Below, in pieces: positions 1 to 7,834 of a DNA stretch of 32,426 nt; the stretch's first letter is position 1, and every line of letters begins with the position of its first letter. The notes below the pieces were generated by a model, which saw only the letters and a program-made list of their open reading frames with translations, did no database searches and had not been told where the DNA came from. The position numbers and the translations under genes are program-made. Source of the DNA: DASTBU01 sp035711845 (lineage in GTDB: Bacteria > Acidobacteriota > Vicinamibacteria > Vicinamibacterales > 2-12-FULL-66-21); NCBI GenBank assembly GCA_035711845.1, contig DASTBU010000009.1, forward strand, positions 1 through 32,426. The letters run 5' to 3'.

Positions 1-2
1 AC

Positions 3-214
3 TGAATGCTGAATGCTGAATGCTGAATTATGCTGAATGCTGAAAGGCTGAATGCTGAAAGGCTGAATGCTGAAAGGCTCAATGCTGAAAGGCTGAGTGC
101 TGAAGGCTGAGTGCTGAAGGCTGAGTCCAGTACCTCATTCTCCAGCCCTCAGCATTCAGCACTCACCATTCAGCAGTCACCATTCAGCATTCAGCATTCA
201 GCACTCAGCATTCC
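3..214. repeat. Heptamer array in two inverted arms, directly upstream of thrC
   Basis: The left arm (3-128) holds about 17 units of TGAATGC or variants (TGAGTGC, TGAAGGC and an 8-mer TGAAAGGC). After a 20-base spacer (129-148) the right arm (149-211) holds nine in-phase heptamers of TCAGCAT type (TCAGCAC, TCACCAT, TCAGCAG). The right unit is the reverse complement of a rotation of the left unit, so the arms could pair into a stem of up to about 60 bp. The array ends three bases before the thrC start codon, so any promoter or leader for thrC lies in or beyond it. The array may continue left of the window. Confidence 0.95.
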
Positions 215-217
215 AAG

Positions 218-1387
218 ATGTCCTACCTCTCTCACCTTGAATGCTCGGTGCCATGCGGCGCCGGCGCGTACGACCCACGCCAGGAACAGCACCTCTGTAC
301 GTGCGGCGCTCCGCTGCTGGCGCGGTACGACCTGGATGCCGCGCGGGGATGGCGTCGTGACTCGCTCGCGCCCCGGGAGCCGAACATGTGGCGGTATCGC
401 GAGCTGATGCCGCTCCTCGAAGGCGAGGCGCCCCTCACGCTGGGCGAAGGCTGGACGCCGCTCATCCACACCCGCCGGCTCGGAAGCAAGCTCGGACTGA
501 AGCGGCTGTATATAAAGGACGAGTCGCTGAACCCGACCAACTCGTTCAAGGCCCGCGGACTGGCGGCCGCGGTCACCCGCGCCGCGCATCTCCGCGCTCG
601 AACGCTGTCCATTCCCTCGGCGGGAAACGCCGCGAACGCCATGGCGGCCTACGCCGCGGCTGCTGGAATTCCCGCACAGGTCTTCATGCCGAAGGACGTG
701 AAGGTCCCGTTCATCCGCGAGTGTGAGCTCTACGGCGCGTCCGTGAACCTGGTGGACGGCCTCATCACCGATGCCGGCCGGATTGCCGCGGAGCGCGGTC
801 GCCCGCTCGGATGGTACGACGTCTCGACCCTCAAGGAGCCCTATCGCATCGAGGGCAAGAAGACGATGGCGTACGAGATCGGCGAGCAGCTGAACTGGGA
901 GTTCCCCGACTGGATCATCTATCCGACCGGCGGCGGCACCGGCATGGTTGGAATGTGGAAGGCGTTCGAGGAAATGGAGCGAATCGGCTGGAAGGCGACC
1001 GGGCACCGGCCGCGCATGGTGTCGGTCCAGGCGGAGCACTGTGCGCCCATCGTCAGGGCCTTCAACGAGGGTCGCGAGCGCTCGGAGATGTGGCCCGACG
1101 CGCGCACGGTGGCCGACGGGCTGCGCGTGCCCAAGGCGATCGGAGATTTCCTCGTGCTGCGGGCGGTTCGAGAGAGCGGCGGCACAGCCGTCGCGGTGTC
1201 GGACATCGACATGGTTGCCTCGATGCGCGAGCTGGGATCGGAGGAAGGCATCAGCGCCGCGCCGGAAGGCGGCGCTGCACTGCAAGCCCTCAAGGTCCTG
1301 CTTCGTGAGGGTCGGGTGCGGCCCACCGATTCCGTCGTGGTGTTCAACACCGGCGGCGCGCTCAAGTACCTCGACGTGCTCGCCTGA
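218..1387 (+). CDS. thrC: Threonine synthase (PLP-dependent)
   Basis: Converts O-phosphohomoserine to threonine in the cytoplasm, the last step of threonine synthesis. The 389-residue protein has an N-terminal zinc-ribbon-like cysteine set (Cys9, Cys13, Cys27, Cys29), common in one class of bacterial and archaeal threonine synthases. The PLP-binding lysine is Lys111 in the motif NSFKARG. A serine/asparagine phosphate pocket follows (IPSAGNAANA), then the glycine-rich PLP-phosphate loop PTGGGTGMVG. Length is normal for the short family without the long yeast-type N-terminus. The ATG at 218 is directly preceded by the heptamer array and has no clear Shine-Dalgarno. It converges with the membrane protein gene, with 13 bases between the stops. 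Other fold-type II enzymes such as threonine dehydratase are possible, but the Cys-rich N-terminus argues for threonine synthase. Confidence 0.9.
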   Translation: MSYLSHLECSVPCGAGAYDPRQEQHLCTCGAPLLARYDLDAARGWRRDSLAPREPNMWRYRELMPLLEGEAPLTLGEGWTPLIHTRRLGSKLGLKRLYIKDESLNPTNSFKARGLAAAVTRAAHLRARTLSIPSAGNAANAMAAYAAAAGIPAQVFMPKDVKVPFIRECELYGASVNLVDGLITDAGRIAAERGRPLGWYDVSTLKEPYRIEGKKTMAYEIGEQLNWEFPDWIIYPTGGGTGMVGMWKAFEEMERIGWKATGHRPRMVSVQAEHCAPIVRAFNEGRERSEMWPDARTVADGLRVPKAIGDFLVLRAVRESGGTAVAVSDIDMVASMRELGSEEGISAAPEGGAALQALKVLLREGRVRPTDSVVVFNTGGALKYLDVLA

Positions 1388-1400
1388 GGGCGCTCCCCGG

Positions 1401-2525
1401 CTACAGGGAGAAGCCCGGCAGAAGGACGCGTGCCGGGATCAGGTGCAGGTTGCCGAGCACATACCAGATCCAGAAACTCCGCCCCTGCCCTCTCAGCTGG
1501 ATATTGAACCCGATCGTGAGCGGCAGGACGACCCTCGTGATTGCCCCAGGGTACCCCGCCCAGACCACGGGGTGAGCAATGAGCATGAGCGCGCCGTAAC
1601 CCAACGCCAGGCGCCACCACGGGGTCTGCGGCTCCCGGGCCCAGAGCAGAAAGACCAACTGGACCGTCAGGCTGAACACCACCAGGAGCGCCCGGAATCC
1701 AGGGGATGCCGTTCCGTCGCGGGAGACCATCGCGAGGCTTTTCGACCAGTTGGCCATCCAGGCAACCAGCGGCGGCGACAGCTGACCGCTTCCCGTCAGG
1801 CTCGTGCTCCGGTAGATGGACCACAGGTAATCCTGCCAGATCGCCAGCGGCAGGATCACGAGCGTCAACGCGCCGGCCAGGCGCAGCCAGTCCGCGCGCC
1901 GCCGGGGAACAGCGAACATCACGGCGCCGATCAGGTTCGTCTCGCGCCCGAGTGTGGCGGCGCCGAGAATCGACGCCAGCGACCAGATGCGCTGGCGTTC
2001 GGCCGCGATCGCCGCCAGTGCGAGCAGCAGCAGGCTCGGCCCATCGAGCAGCGAGAACCGAACAGACCAGAGCAGGCCATGGCTGAACATGCAGGCGGTC
2101 CAGAGCGCGAACAGCCGTCCCGTGCGCGGAGGGACCCAGCGCGTCAGCACCCAGGCGAGCACCAGCCAGCACACCACGTTCTGGAGCGCGAAGGCCTGGA
2201 GCACCCATGCAGGACGTCCGAGGCCGGCCAGCCAGGCCGTCCAGCTGAAGAGGATCCGCCGCGCCCGGTACCCGGGTTGATCCAGCGCCCGGTCGATTGC
2301 CGGATCGCGGAGGAGCGGTTCGAGCGCGAGCCGCGCGTAGAACTGGCCGTCGTAAGTGAATTGCCTCGGATACTCGCGGTGTGGAATGGCGGCCAACGCC
2401 GGAAGCTCGGACTCCTCGCCCGCAGGAAACGCGATGAGCGCGGTGAAGCCGAAACGCGGGTGATAGAATCGCGCGATCGATGCAAGAAACAGCGCGCAGA
2501 GGAGCAGCGCCGCGGCCTGCCACAT
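1401..2525 (-). CDS. Polytopic membrane protein, GT-C glycosyltransferase-like
   Basis: A 374-residue integral membrane protein with about eight or nine hydrophobic segments. The first lies right at the N-terminus (WQAAALLLCALFLASIARF). The next, presumably periplasmic, loop carries YDGQFYARLAL followed by PLL and a YRARRIL turn, a pattern I associate with uncharacterised GT-C-fold membrane proteins related to dolichyl- or polyprenyl-phosphate-sugar-dependent mannosyltransferases. The start chosen is the ATG at 2525, with GGAG 6 bases upstream; an open frame continues to 2624, but that extension is Arg-rich and unlike a membrane protein. No partner transferase or polyprenol synthase lies nearby, so substrate and pathway are unknown. 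Its 5' end overlaps that of the divergent lipoprotein gene if both starts are right. Confidence 0.7.
   Translation of the reverse strand: MWQAAALLLCALFLASIARFYHPRFGFTALIAFPAGEESELPALAAIPHREYPRQFTYDGQFYARLALEPLLRDPAIDRALDQPGYRARRILFSWTAWLAGLGRPAWVLQAFALQNVVCWLVLAWVLTRWVPPRTGRLFALWTACMFSHGLLWSVRFSLLDGPSLLLLALAAIAAERQRIWSLASILGAATLGRETNLIGAVMFAVPRRRADWLRLAGALTLVILPLAIWQDYLWSIYRSTSLTGSGQLSPPLVAWMANWSKSLAMVSRDGTASPGFRALLVVFSLTVQLVFLLWAREPQTPWWRLALGYGALMLIAHPVVWAGYPGAITRVVLPLTIGFNIQLRGQGRSFWIWYVLGNLHLIPARVLLPGFSL
2464..2469 (+). promoter_or_regulatory. Candidate -10 hexamer for the lipoprotein gene
   Basis: TAGAAT lies 10 bases before the ATG at 2480. No TTGACA-like -35 is seen at 16-18 bp. The same short -10-to-start spacing occurs at pfkA, nagZ and the GHMP kinase, suggesting very short leaders. 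Confidence 0.35.
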
Positions 2526-3124
2526 GCGGCTCCGCAGGACTGGGTTATCGCGCACGCGCCCCCGTGCTCGCCGCGATCGTGTGCGCGGTCGTTGCCGCGT
2601 GCGGCTCCGACGGCTCGCAGCCACAGATACGGACGGTCGATCTCATCAAGCGATTTGGCGACGCGGAAAAGAGGCCGGTCTCGGGCTCGTTCGAGCTGGC
2701 TCAGCATACCCTCAGCGGGACCATGCGTGCCAGCATCGATGTTCCGGTACCGAGCCGCATCATCTGGAACACTCACGTGCCACGCAAGGCCACCTTGAAC
2801 CTGGACGCAGCCGTGCTTCCCTCACGCTCGCCAGCGGTCGTCAGATTCCGGATCGGCGTCAGCGATCACCGCATCTACGAGGCGCTCTTCGATCGGACGG
2901 TCACGGTCGCGCCGGGCGCCGACACTGCCTGGTCTCCTGTTTCAGTCGATCTGTCTGCGTACGCAGGACGCAAGTGGAGCATCTTCTACCAGCCGGACCG
3001 AGTCGAGTGGCGGCTCGTCCTCAGCACCGACAAGATCCAGGGCCCGGGCGTCAGGGCCGTGTGGGGTGAGCCTGGGATCGACACGGATGTGGAGTCGGCG
3101 CGAGGGTTGTGGGGTGGCGGATAA
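2480..3124 (+). CDS. Putative lipoprotein, unknown function
   Basis: A 214-residue protein with a lipoprotein signal: hydrophobic stretch VLAAIVCAVVAA followed by Cys41 in the lipobox VAAC and a short GSDGSQP linker. The rest is predicted beta-rich; the segment around PAVVRFRIGVSD resembles in style the N-terminal carbohydrate-binding-like sandwiches found on some secreted sulfatase-type proteins, but no catalytic motif is visible. The ATG at 2480 gives a long 27-residue n-region; a GTG at 2564 would give a shorter one lacking positive charge. TAGAAT ten bases before 2480 favours the longer form. The gene overlaps the 5' end of the divergent membrane protein gene by 46 bp. It is followed by a heptamer array. 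I do not recognise the family. Confidence 0.55.
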   Translation: MQETARRGAAPRPATCGSAGLGYRARAPVLAAIVCAVVAACGSDGSQPQIRTVDLIKRFGDAEKRPVSGSFELAQHTLSGTMRASIDVPVPSRIIWNTHVPRKATLNLDAAVLPSRSPAVVRFRIGVSDHRIYEALFDRTVTVAPGADTAWSPVSVDLSAYAGRKWSIFYQPDRVEWRLVLSTDKIQGPGVRAVWGEPGIDTDVESARGLWGGG

Positions 3125-3126
3125 AT

Positions 3127-3229
3127 CACGTGCGACGTGCTGCGTGCGATGTGCTACGTGCTACTTGTCAGGTGCCACGTGCTACGTGCCGTGCGACGTG
3201 CGACGTGCGACGTGCGATGTGCTCCGTAG
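3127..3229. repeat. Heptamer array (GACGTGC type) between convergent genes
   Basis: From 3127 to 3189 there are nine heptamers in phase (CACGTGC, GACGTGC, TGCGTGC, GATGTGC, TACGTGC, TACTTGT, CAGGTGC, CACGTGC, TACGTGC). A 5-base remnant (CGTGC) follows, then five more units to 3229, three of them identical GACGTGC. The array fills almost the whole gap between the lipoprotein stop and the pfkA stop. No poly-T terminator is visible here. Confidence 0.93.
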
Positions 3230-3237
3230 GCAGGCGG

Positions 3238-4341
3238 TCAGTCGCCCAGTGATATCCCGATTGCACGAGCGGCCCGGACGACATCGAAGTCGAGCGGCAC
3301 GTTTCGCGTGCGGCCGACGATCTTGGCGAGCGGCACCGCGACGATGTTCGGGGGATGGAAGGCCACCATGTTGCCGAACTCCCCTGCCAGGAGCAATTCG
3401 ACGGCGCGCGCACCGAATCTGGTCGCCAGAATCCGATCGAAGCTCGTGGGCGCCCCGCCCCGCTGGAGGTGTCCGAGCACCACGCTCCGCGTCTCCTTGC
3501 CGGTCAGCGTCTCGATCTGCCCGGCCACAATCGCTCCGATCCCGCCGAGCCGCTCCGCCACGGCAGGAGTCCCTTCTTCGAGGATCGTGACCTTTCCGCC
3601 CACGCGCGTCGCGCCCTCCGCCGCCACGACGATACTGAAGCGGGCCCCGTAGGCTTCGCGCATCTTGATATGGTGAGCGACCTTGTCGAGGTCGAAGGGA
3701 ATCTCGGGGATCAGGATCACGTCGGCGCCTCCGGCGAGGCCCGCGTAGAGCGCGATCCAGCCGGCGTAGCGGCCCATCACCTCGACCACCATGACACGGT
3801 GGTGAGCCTCCGCTGTCGTGTGCAGGCGGTCGATGGCATCGGTCGCAAAGGCCACCGCCGAGTCGAACCCGAACGTGTTCGTGGTCTCGACGATGTCGTT
3901 GTCGATTGTCTTGGGAACGCCGACGAGCGGGATGCCCAGCCTGTGGAACTCGTGGGCGATGCTCAGGGTTCCGTCGCCGCCAATCACCACCAGCGCATCG
4001 AGCTTCAGCTCGTGGAACATCTCCACGCAGCGTGCCGAGTAGTCGCGCTTGCCTCCCGAGGTGCTGACGGGATACGCGAAGGGGTTGCCGCGATTGGTCG
4101 TGCCCAGGATGGTGCCACCGATACGGAGGATGCCTGTCACGTCCCTCGGCGTCAGAACGCGCCAGCGATCGGGCTCGATCAGCCCATCGAAACTGTCCTC
4201 GAGGCCGATTGCCTCGCACTTGCAGTTGGTCGCCGACTTGACCACCGCCCTGATAACCGCATTCAGCCCTGGCGCATCGCCCCCGCCGGTGAGGATTCCG
4301 ATGCGCTTCACGCCCGAACGATTCTTCTCTGCGCAGGACAT
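3238..4341 (-). CDS. pfkA: 6-phosphofructokinase (group III, mixed-substrate type)
   Basis: Phosphorylates fructose 6-phosphate to fructose 1,6-bisphosphate in glycolysis. The 367-residue protein has the N-terminal nucleotide loop GILTGGGDAPGLNAVI (residues 15-30), GGDGT at 121-125 and PKTIDND at 143-149 with the catalytic Asp, and the substrate motif MGRYAG. GGDGT is typical of ATP-using enzymes (PPi enzymes have GGDD), while Lys in PKTIDND is shared with PPi-dependent and group III actinobacterial-type enzymes. The phosphoryl donor is therefore probably ATP but is not certain from sequence. The ATG at 4341 is used; a GTG 10 codons in would still keep the whole fold. TAGACT lies six bases upstream of the ATG. 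The gene is monocistronic and converges on a repeat array. Confidence 0.93.
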   Translation of the reverse strand: MSCAEKNRSGVKRIGILTGGGDAPGLNAVIRAVVKSATNCKCEAIGLEDSFDGLIEPDRWRVLTPRDVTGILRIGGTILGTTNRGNPFAYPVSTSGGKRDYSARCVEMFHELKLDALVVIGGDGTLSIAHEFHRLGIPLVGVPKTIDNDIVETTNTFGFDSAVAFATDAIDRLHTTAEAHHRVMVVEVMGRYAGWIALYAGLAGGADVILIPEIPFDLDKVAHHIKMREAYGARFSIVVAAEGATRVGGKVTILEEGTPAVAERLGGIGAIVAGQIETLTGKETRSVVLGHLQRGGAPTSFDRILATRFGARAVELLLAGEFGNMVAFHPPNIVAVPLAKIVGRTRNVPLDFDVVRAARAIGISLGD

Positions 4342-4347
4342 TCGATC

Positions 4348-4353
4348 AGTCTA
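4348..4353 (-). promoter_or_regulatory. Candidate -10 hexamer of pfkA
   Basis: TAGACT on the minus strand, six bases before the pfkA ATG. A start of transcription 6-7 bases downstream would give a leaderless mRNA. No convincing -35 is present (CCGGAC at 17 bp). Confidence 0.35.
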
Positions 4354-4427
4354 CACCGCGCAGCTCGACCGTCCGGGATGGAGAAACCGGGTTTCAGCAG
4401 CTCGCCCTCGCATGCCTCGCCTGCAAA

Positions 4428-4456
4428 TTGCAGGTGCGCAGTACGCATGGTAGACT
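4428..4456 (+). promoter_or_regulatory. Probable promoter of tRNA-Ala
   Basis: TTGCAG (4428-4433), a 17-bp spacer and TAGACT (4451-4456) form a good sigma-70-type promoter, with an expected start near 4463, about 80 bases before the tRNA. The -35 lies inside the 13-bp palindrome CTGCAAATTGCAG (4421-4433). Confidence 0.6.
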
Positions 4457-4544
4457 CAGTAGTTCGCGCCGACATTTGCACTGAAGTCCTGTGCGACTGG
4501 GCGCGCGAGCGATCAAAGCACCCAGGTCCGATCCACTCGAAAGT

Positions 4545-4617
4545 GGGCGCATAGCTCAGCTGGGAGAGCGCGTGGTTCGCAATCACGAGGTCGGGGGTTC
4601 GATCCCCCCTGCGTCCA
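4545..4617 (+). tRNA. tRNA-Ala, anticodon CGC
   Basis: Full cloverleaf. Acceptor stem GGGCGCA (4545-4551) pairs with TGCGTCC (4610-4616) and includes a G3:U70 wobble pair, the identity element of tRNA-Ala. D-arm GCTC/GAGC (4554-4569), anticodon stem CGTGG/TCACG with loop TTCGCAA, anticodon CGC at 4578-4580, T-arm of five G:C pairs with TTCGATC loop. The discriminator is A4617; CCA is not encoded (ACA follows). It reads GCG codons, frequent in this GC-rich DNA. The 3' half overlaps the end of an antisense ORF. Confidence 0.96.
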
Positions 4618-4891
4618 ACAACCTCCGCTCATGATCCAGGCGGAGGGTGTCCGCCTGCGCCGTCCCCACCCCTCTTCGCGTCAGCATCGTGTTCACCAGA
4701 CCGCGAAGGGCGGCCGAGGCGATCGCGTGCGCAGCGGTGAGTCGTGACAGCTCCTCGAGATCGGCGGCGGCAATATCGCCATGCGGATCGAGCGCTTCGA
4801 TGCGCGCGGTCAGGGTCGCCAGGTTTTCAGCCGAATTCAGGGCTCCGCGGAACGACGCCTTCAGGGCCGTTATCTCATTGGGATCGGTCAT
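4583..4891 (-). CDS. Small hypothetical helical protein, antisense to the tRNA 3' half
   Basis: A 102-residue Ala/Leu/Glu-rich protein predicted to be almost wholly helical (for example NSAENLATLTARIEAL and DLEELSRLTAAHAIASAALR). Codon third positions are strongly G/C, as in neighbouring genes. A minus-strand promoter (TTGGAT, 16 bp, TGTAAT) and a GGAG about 15 bases upstream of the ATG at 4891 support expression. The last residues (GGIEPPTS) are read from the antisense strand of the tRNA, a tail often seen in ORFs that run into tRNA genes, so the natural stop may have been lost. I do not recognise the family. Confidence 0.45.
   Translation of the reverse strand: MTDPNEITALKASFRGALNSAENLATLTARIEALDPHGDIAAADLEELSRLTAAHAIASAALRGLVNTMLTRRGVGTAQADTLRLDHERRLLDAGGIEPPTS
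4622..4646 (+). terminator. Hairpin just after tRNA-Ala, without T-tract
   Basis: CCTCCGC (4622-4628) pairs with GCGGAGG (4640-4646), a 7-bp GC-rich stem with an 11-base loop, starting five bases after the tRNA. No run of T follows, so it may be a processing or pausing hairpin rather than a true intrinsic terminator. Confidence 0.35.
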
Positions 4892-4910
4892 GGACGCACA
4901 CTTTACTCCA

Positions 4911-4938
4911 ATTACAGGATTCGGATCCGCCGATCCAA
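4911..4938 (-). promoter_or_regulatory. Candidate promoter of the small minus-strand ORF
   Basis: On the minus strand TTGGAT (4938-4933), a 16-bp spacer and TGTAAT (4916-4911), followed by GGAG and the ATG at 4891. It faces away from the PEGA protein gene. Confidence 0.4.
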
Positions 4939-5077
4939 AACGGTGATCTCGCGCGCATGCGACAGGCGATTCCCGCCGCCTCCCGCCCCGGAACGGCTGG
5001 AGAATCAGTGCATTGGAGGGACGGTACAAATTTGACGCAATGGTGCGCTGGTTGCAAAACTCGTCCATGCTCCTGCA

Positions 5078-7834
5078 ATGTCGGCACCAATATCCGACCT
5101 GCCGTCCTCGGTCTCCTCGTCGGGCCACATCGACGGCCTGGGCCGGCGTGTCCTTGCCTTCGATCGCGAGACGGGCGCAATCCTCGAACGCCTGCACCTG
5201 CGTCCGGAGCTCGCGGCGTTCGAAACCCCGATCCGCCAGCGCGTCGACCTGCTTGCTTCCTTCGATGACGAACGCTTTGCCCGCCCGGGGTCGGTCGAGC
5301 GTGATCGATGCACCGGCGATCTCACCGTGCTCTCCGAGTTCGTCGCCGGCAGCCGTCTCTCGGATCTCCTCGAGACGGCCGAAGAATCCGAGATCGTGCC
5401 CGGCGTCGACGTTGCACTCGGTTTCCTGCTCGAGGCCCTTTCCGCGATTTCCAGCTTCCACTCGGCCACCAAGTGCAGCCACGGCCTGATCGATTCCTCC
5501 AGGCTGGTCGTCACCCCGGCCGGGCAGGTCATTTTCCTGGATGCCGCGTTCGGATCCGTGATCGAGCGGCTTGGGCTCACAGCAAGCCGCCTCTGGAAGG
5601 AGTTCGGGATCGCAGCGCCGCACGGCGACGGTCAGATCCGGCTCGATGTGACAGCCGATATCGCGCAGATCGCTCTTGGCGCGGTGATGCTCGTGATCGG
5701 CCGCCGCCTTCGCGAAGAGGAGTACCCGGACGCGATTCCCACGCTGCTGATGGAGGTCGTCGAGATCGCGCAGATTCGCGGGAGCCATGTGTTCGCCACG
5801 TCATTGCAGCGCCTGCTGCAACGCTCCCTGCCGCTGCCGGGCCGACGGCCCTATGCGTCGGCCGACGACCTGGCCGGCGAGATCCGTCTCCTGCTGCGCA
5901 GGGAGATCGGAACGGAAGTGTGCCGCCAGGCGTTAATCGATTTCACCGAGCAGATGGACGCGCAGTTCTCGGGCTCGCGCACACTTCCCCTGGAATCTGC
6001 CGCCACATTGATCGGGGTCGAACCCGACGATGGCGCGGGCCTCGATCTCGATCGGCTCGCACTCGATGCACTCGAGTCGATCGAACTGATCGACGAGGAG
6101 GACGTGGACCTGACGCCGCAGCTCGCCAGGACGAGCGAGGACGGGGAGACGAGCTCGGAGGAGTTCGAGGAAATCTCGCTCGATCCAATCACGGTCGAGG
6201 AGACGATTGAGGCGTCGTCAGCCCGGACGGGCCTCGCAGGCGAGGTCGAGACAATCGCCGCGTACGAGTCCGAGACGGCGCACACAGTGGAAGTTGCGGA
6301 CCCCTGGCAATTCGATGCTTCGCACGCGGACCCGGTGGCTGCCGAGCCCGCGGGCGCCAAATCGACGGGTGACGCAGCTGAAGCGCCGCCAGTTGCCGAG
6401 TCCGCTGCGATGGAGCTCACTCCGGGACCGCCGAACGAAGACTTCGAGGCTGCCACGTTGGATGCGGCTGGAGCGTCCGCCGACGAGGAGCCATCCGCCG
6501 AGATCGAAAAACCGAGCTGGAGTCTGTCGAGACGCCTGAAGCGGCAGCAGAAGTCGGCGCGGGCCCGCAAGGACAAGCTGCGGTCCGCGACGGAACAGAA
6601 GCCGGCCCAGGTCGCGCCGCAGGCAGCCAAACCGCAACAGGGCGGCTGGATCGTCAGCCCGGATCGTGCGGCCGCCTTCGCGCCTGCCGTTCCGGATACG
6701 GGTTCCGCGCCAGCGCCGCCAGCCGTCGGACGGCCAGTCTCTCCCCCGATGCCCGTCTATCCGGCAGCAACGGCACCACCCGTCGTACCGGTGGCCGCGC
6801 CGCCGGCCCCGGTCATTCCTATGCCGGTCTACGGAGCACCGGCGCCACCCGCTCCGGCCCCTCCGGCTCCGCCTGCTCCTATTCGGCCAGTGGCGGTGGC
6901 ACCTCCGCCTTCGCCGAAGCCCGTGGCAGCCGCCGGTGCGCCATTGCGCCTCAAGGCGGAGCCGCCGTCCGGCTACGTGCCGCCGCGGGCCAACGTGCCG
7001 ATGTCGGCGCAGCCCTACGTTCATCGAGGCCCGATGTTCGAGCCGGAGTCTCCACGGGCGTTTCCCTGGAAGCTGGCCATCGCCGCCATCCTCATCGTCG
7101 GCATCGCCGTCGTGGTGGGCCGGGCGTACATTCCATCGAGGAGCGCGCCCGATCCGGAGCCACCCGCGGCGACTGCCAGCCTGCCGGAGCCTGCGCCTGC
7201 CGCAGCCGCGAAGGTCCAGACGGGCGAGATCCTGATCCAGACCCAACCTGCGGGCGCCCGGGTACTGCTCGACGGCAAGCCCGCCGGCCAGACGCCGCTG
7301 AAGCTCGATAAGGTACCTGTTGGGCGGCACGTGCTGACGTTCGTGTCCTCAGCGGGAGAGGTCACCCGCACGGTGCGCGTGGCCGCCGCCAAGCCCGTTT
7401 CGGTCGATATCTCCATCTTTTCTGGTTGGGTCGCGATCTTCGCGCCGATCGTTCTCGATGTCTCCGTCAACGGCCGATCGCTCGGAACGACGGAACTGGA
7501 CCGCCTGATGCTGCCGCCCGGACGTCACGAGCTGACGCTGAGCAACAAGGAGCTTGGTTACAAGGTTGTCAAGGAGATCGAGGTCGAACCGGGCGAAGTC
7601 CGTTCCGTGACGATAGAGCCCAAGGGGGAGGTCAGTTTCAACGCGATCCCATGGGCGGAAGTCCTGATGGACGGAAGCAAGCTGGGCGACACCCCCATCG
7701 CCAACGTGCGGGTGCCGCTTGGCCTGCGCGAGTTCGTCTTCAAGCATCCGCAGTACGGCGAGCGGCGCGTATCGGCCTCCATTCGAGCGGACCAGCCAAC
7801 CGCCATCGCCGTGGACTTTACGCGCCCGCAGTAG
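5078..7834 (+). CDS. Pseudokinase-like membrane protein with C-terminal PEGA domains
   Basis: A 918-residue protein with four parts. Residues about 20-290 follow the pattern of a Ser/Thr kinase C-lobe: HGLIDSSRLVV (135-145) sits where HRD..N is expected, DAAFG (155-159) where DFG is expected, and DIAQIALGAVMLVIGRR (194-210) resembles the helix-F segment DxxSLGVxLxELLTGR. The catalytic Asp/Asn pair and an AxK lysine are absent, so it is probably inactive. Residues about 300-480 are acidic, 487-515 basic and 530-640 Pro/Ala-rich. One membrane helix follows at about 662-685. The outer part has three PEGA-like beta repeats (from about 716, 780 and 850), for example GARVLLDGKPAGQTPLKL. PEGA domains are surface or envelope-associated modules. 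Orientation is probably cytoplasmic N-terminus and periplasmic PEGA repeats. The start at 5078 has no clear Shine-Dalgarno. Confidence 0.8.
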   Translation: MSAPISDLPSSVSSSGHIDGLGRRVLAFDRETGAILERLHLRPELAAFETPIRQRVDLLASFDDERFARPGSVERDRCTGDLTVLSEFVAGSRLSDLLETAEESEIVPGVDVALGFLLEALSAISSFHSATKCSHGLIDSSRLVVTPAGQVIFLDAAFGSVIERLGLTASRLWKEFGIAAPHGDGQIRLDVTADIAQIALGAVMLVIGRRLREEEYPDAIPTLLMEVVEIAQIRGSHVFATSLQRLLQRSLPLPGRRPYASADDLAGEIRLLLRREIGTEVCRQALIDFTEQMDAQFSGSRTLPLESAATLIGVEPDDGAGLDLDRLALDALESIELIDEEDVDLTPQLARTSEDGETSSEEFEEISLDPITVEETIEASSARTGLAGEVETIAAYESETAHTVEVADPWQFDASHADPVAAEPAGAKSTGDAAEAPPVAESAAMELTPGPPNEDFEAATLDAAGASADEEPSAEIEKPSWSLSRRLKRQQKSARARKDKLRSATEQKPAQVAPQAAKPQQGGWIVSPDRAAAFAPAVPDTGSAPAPPAVGRPVSPPMPVYPAATAPPVVPVAAPPAPVIPMPVYGAPAPPAPAPPAPPAPIRPVAVAPPPSPKPVAAAGAPLRLKAEPPSGYVPPRANVPMSAQPYVHRGPMFEPESPRAFPWKLAIAAILIVGIAVVVGRAYIPSRSAPDPEPPAATASLPEPAPAAAAKVQTGEILIQTQPAGARVLLDGKPAGQTPLKLDKVPVGRHVLTFVSSAGEVTRTVRVAAAKPVSVDISIFSGWVAIFAPIVLDVSVNGRSLGTTELDRLMLPPGRHELTLSNKELGYKVVKEIEVEPGEVRSVTIEPKGEVSFNAIPWAEVLMDGSKLGDTPIANVRVPLGLREFVFKHPQYGERRVSASIRADQPTAIAVDFTRPQ

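Noticed and set aside
3..214. CRISPR array
   Set aside because: Units are 7-8 bases with no spacers of 30 or so bases, and no cas genes are present.
919..2523. Minus-strand frame of 534 codons across thrC and the membrane gene
   Set aside because: It lies out of frame with both real genes and has no recognisable domain or plausible start.
5032..5060. TTGACG with CAAAAC 17 bp downstream as promoter of the PEGA protein gene
   Set aside because: The -35 is good but the -10 matches poorly; kept out of the feature list.
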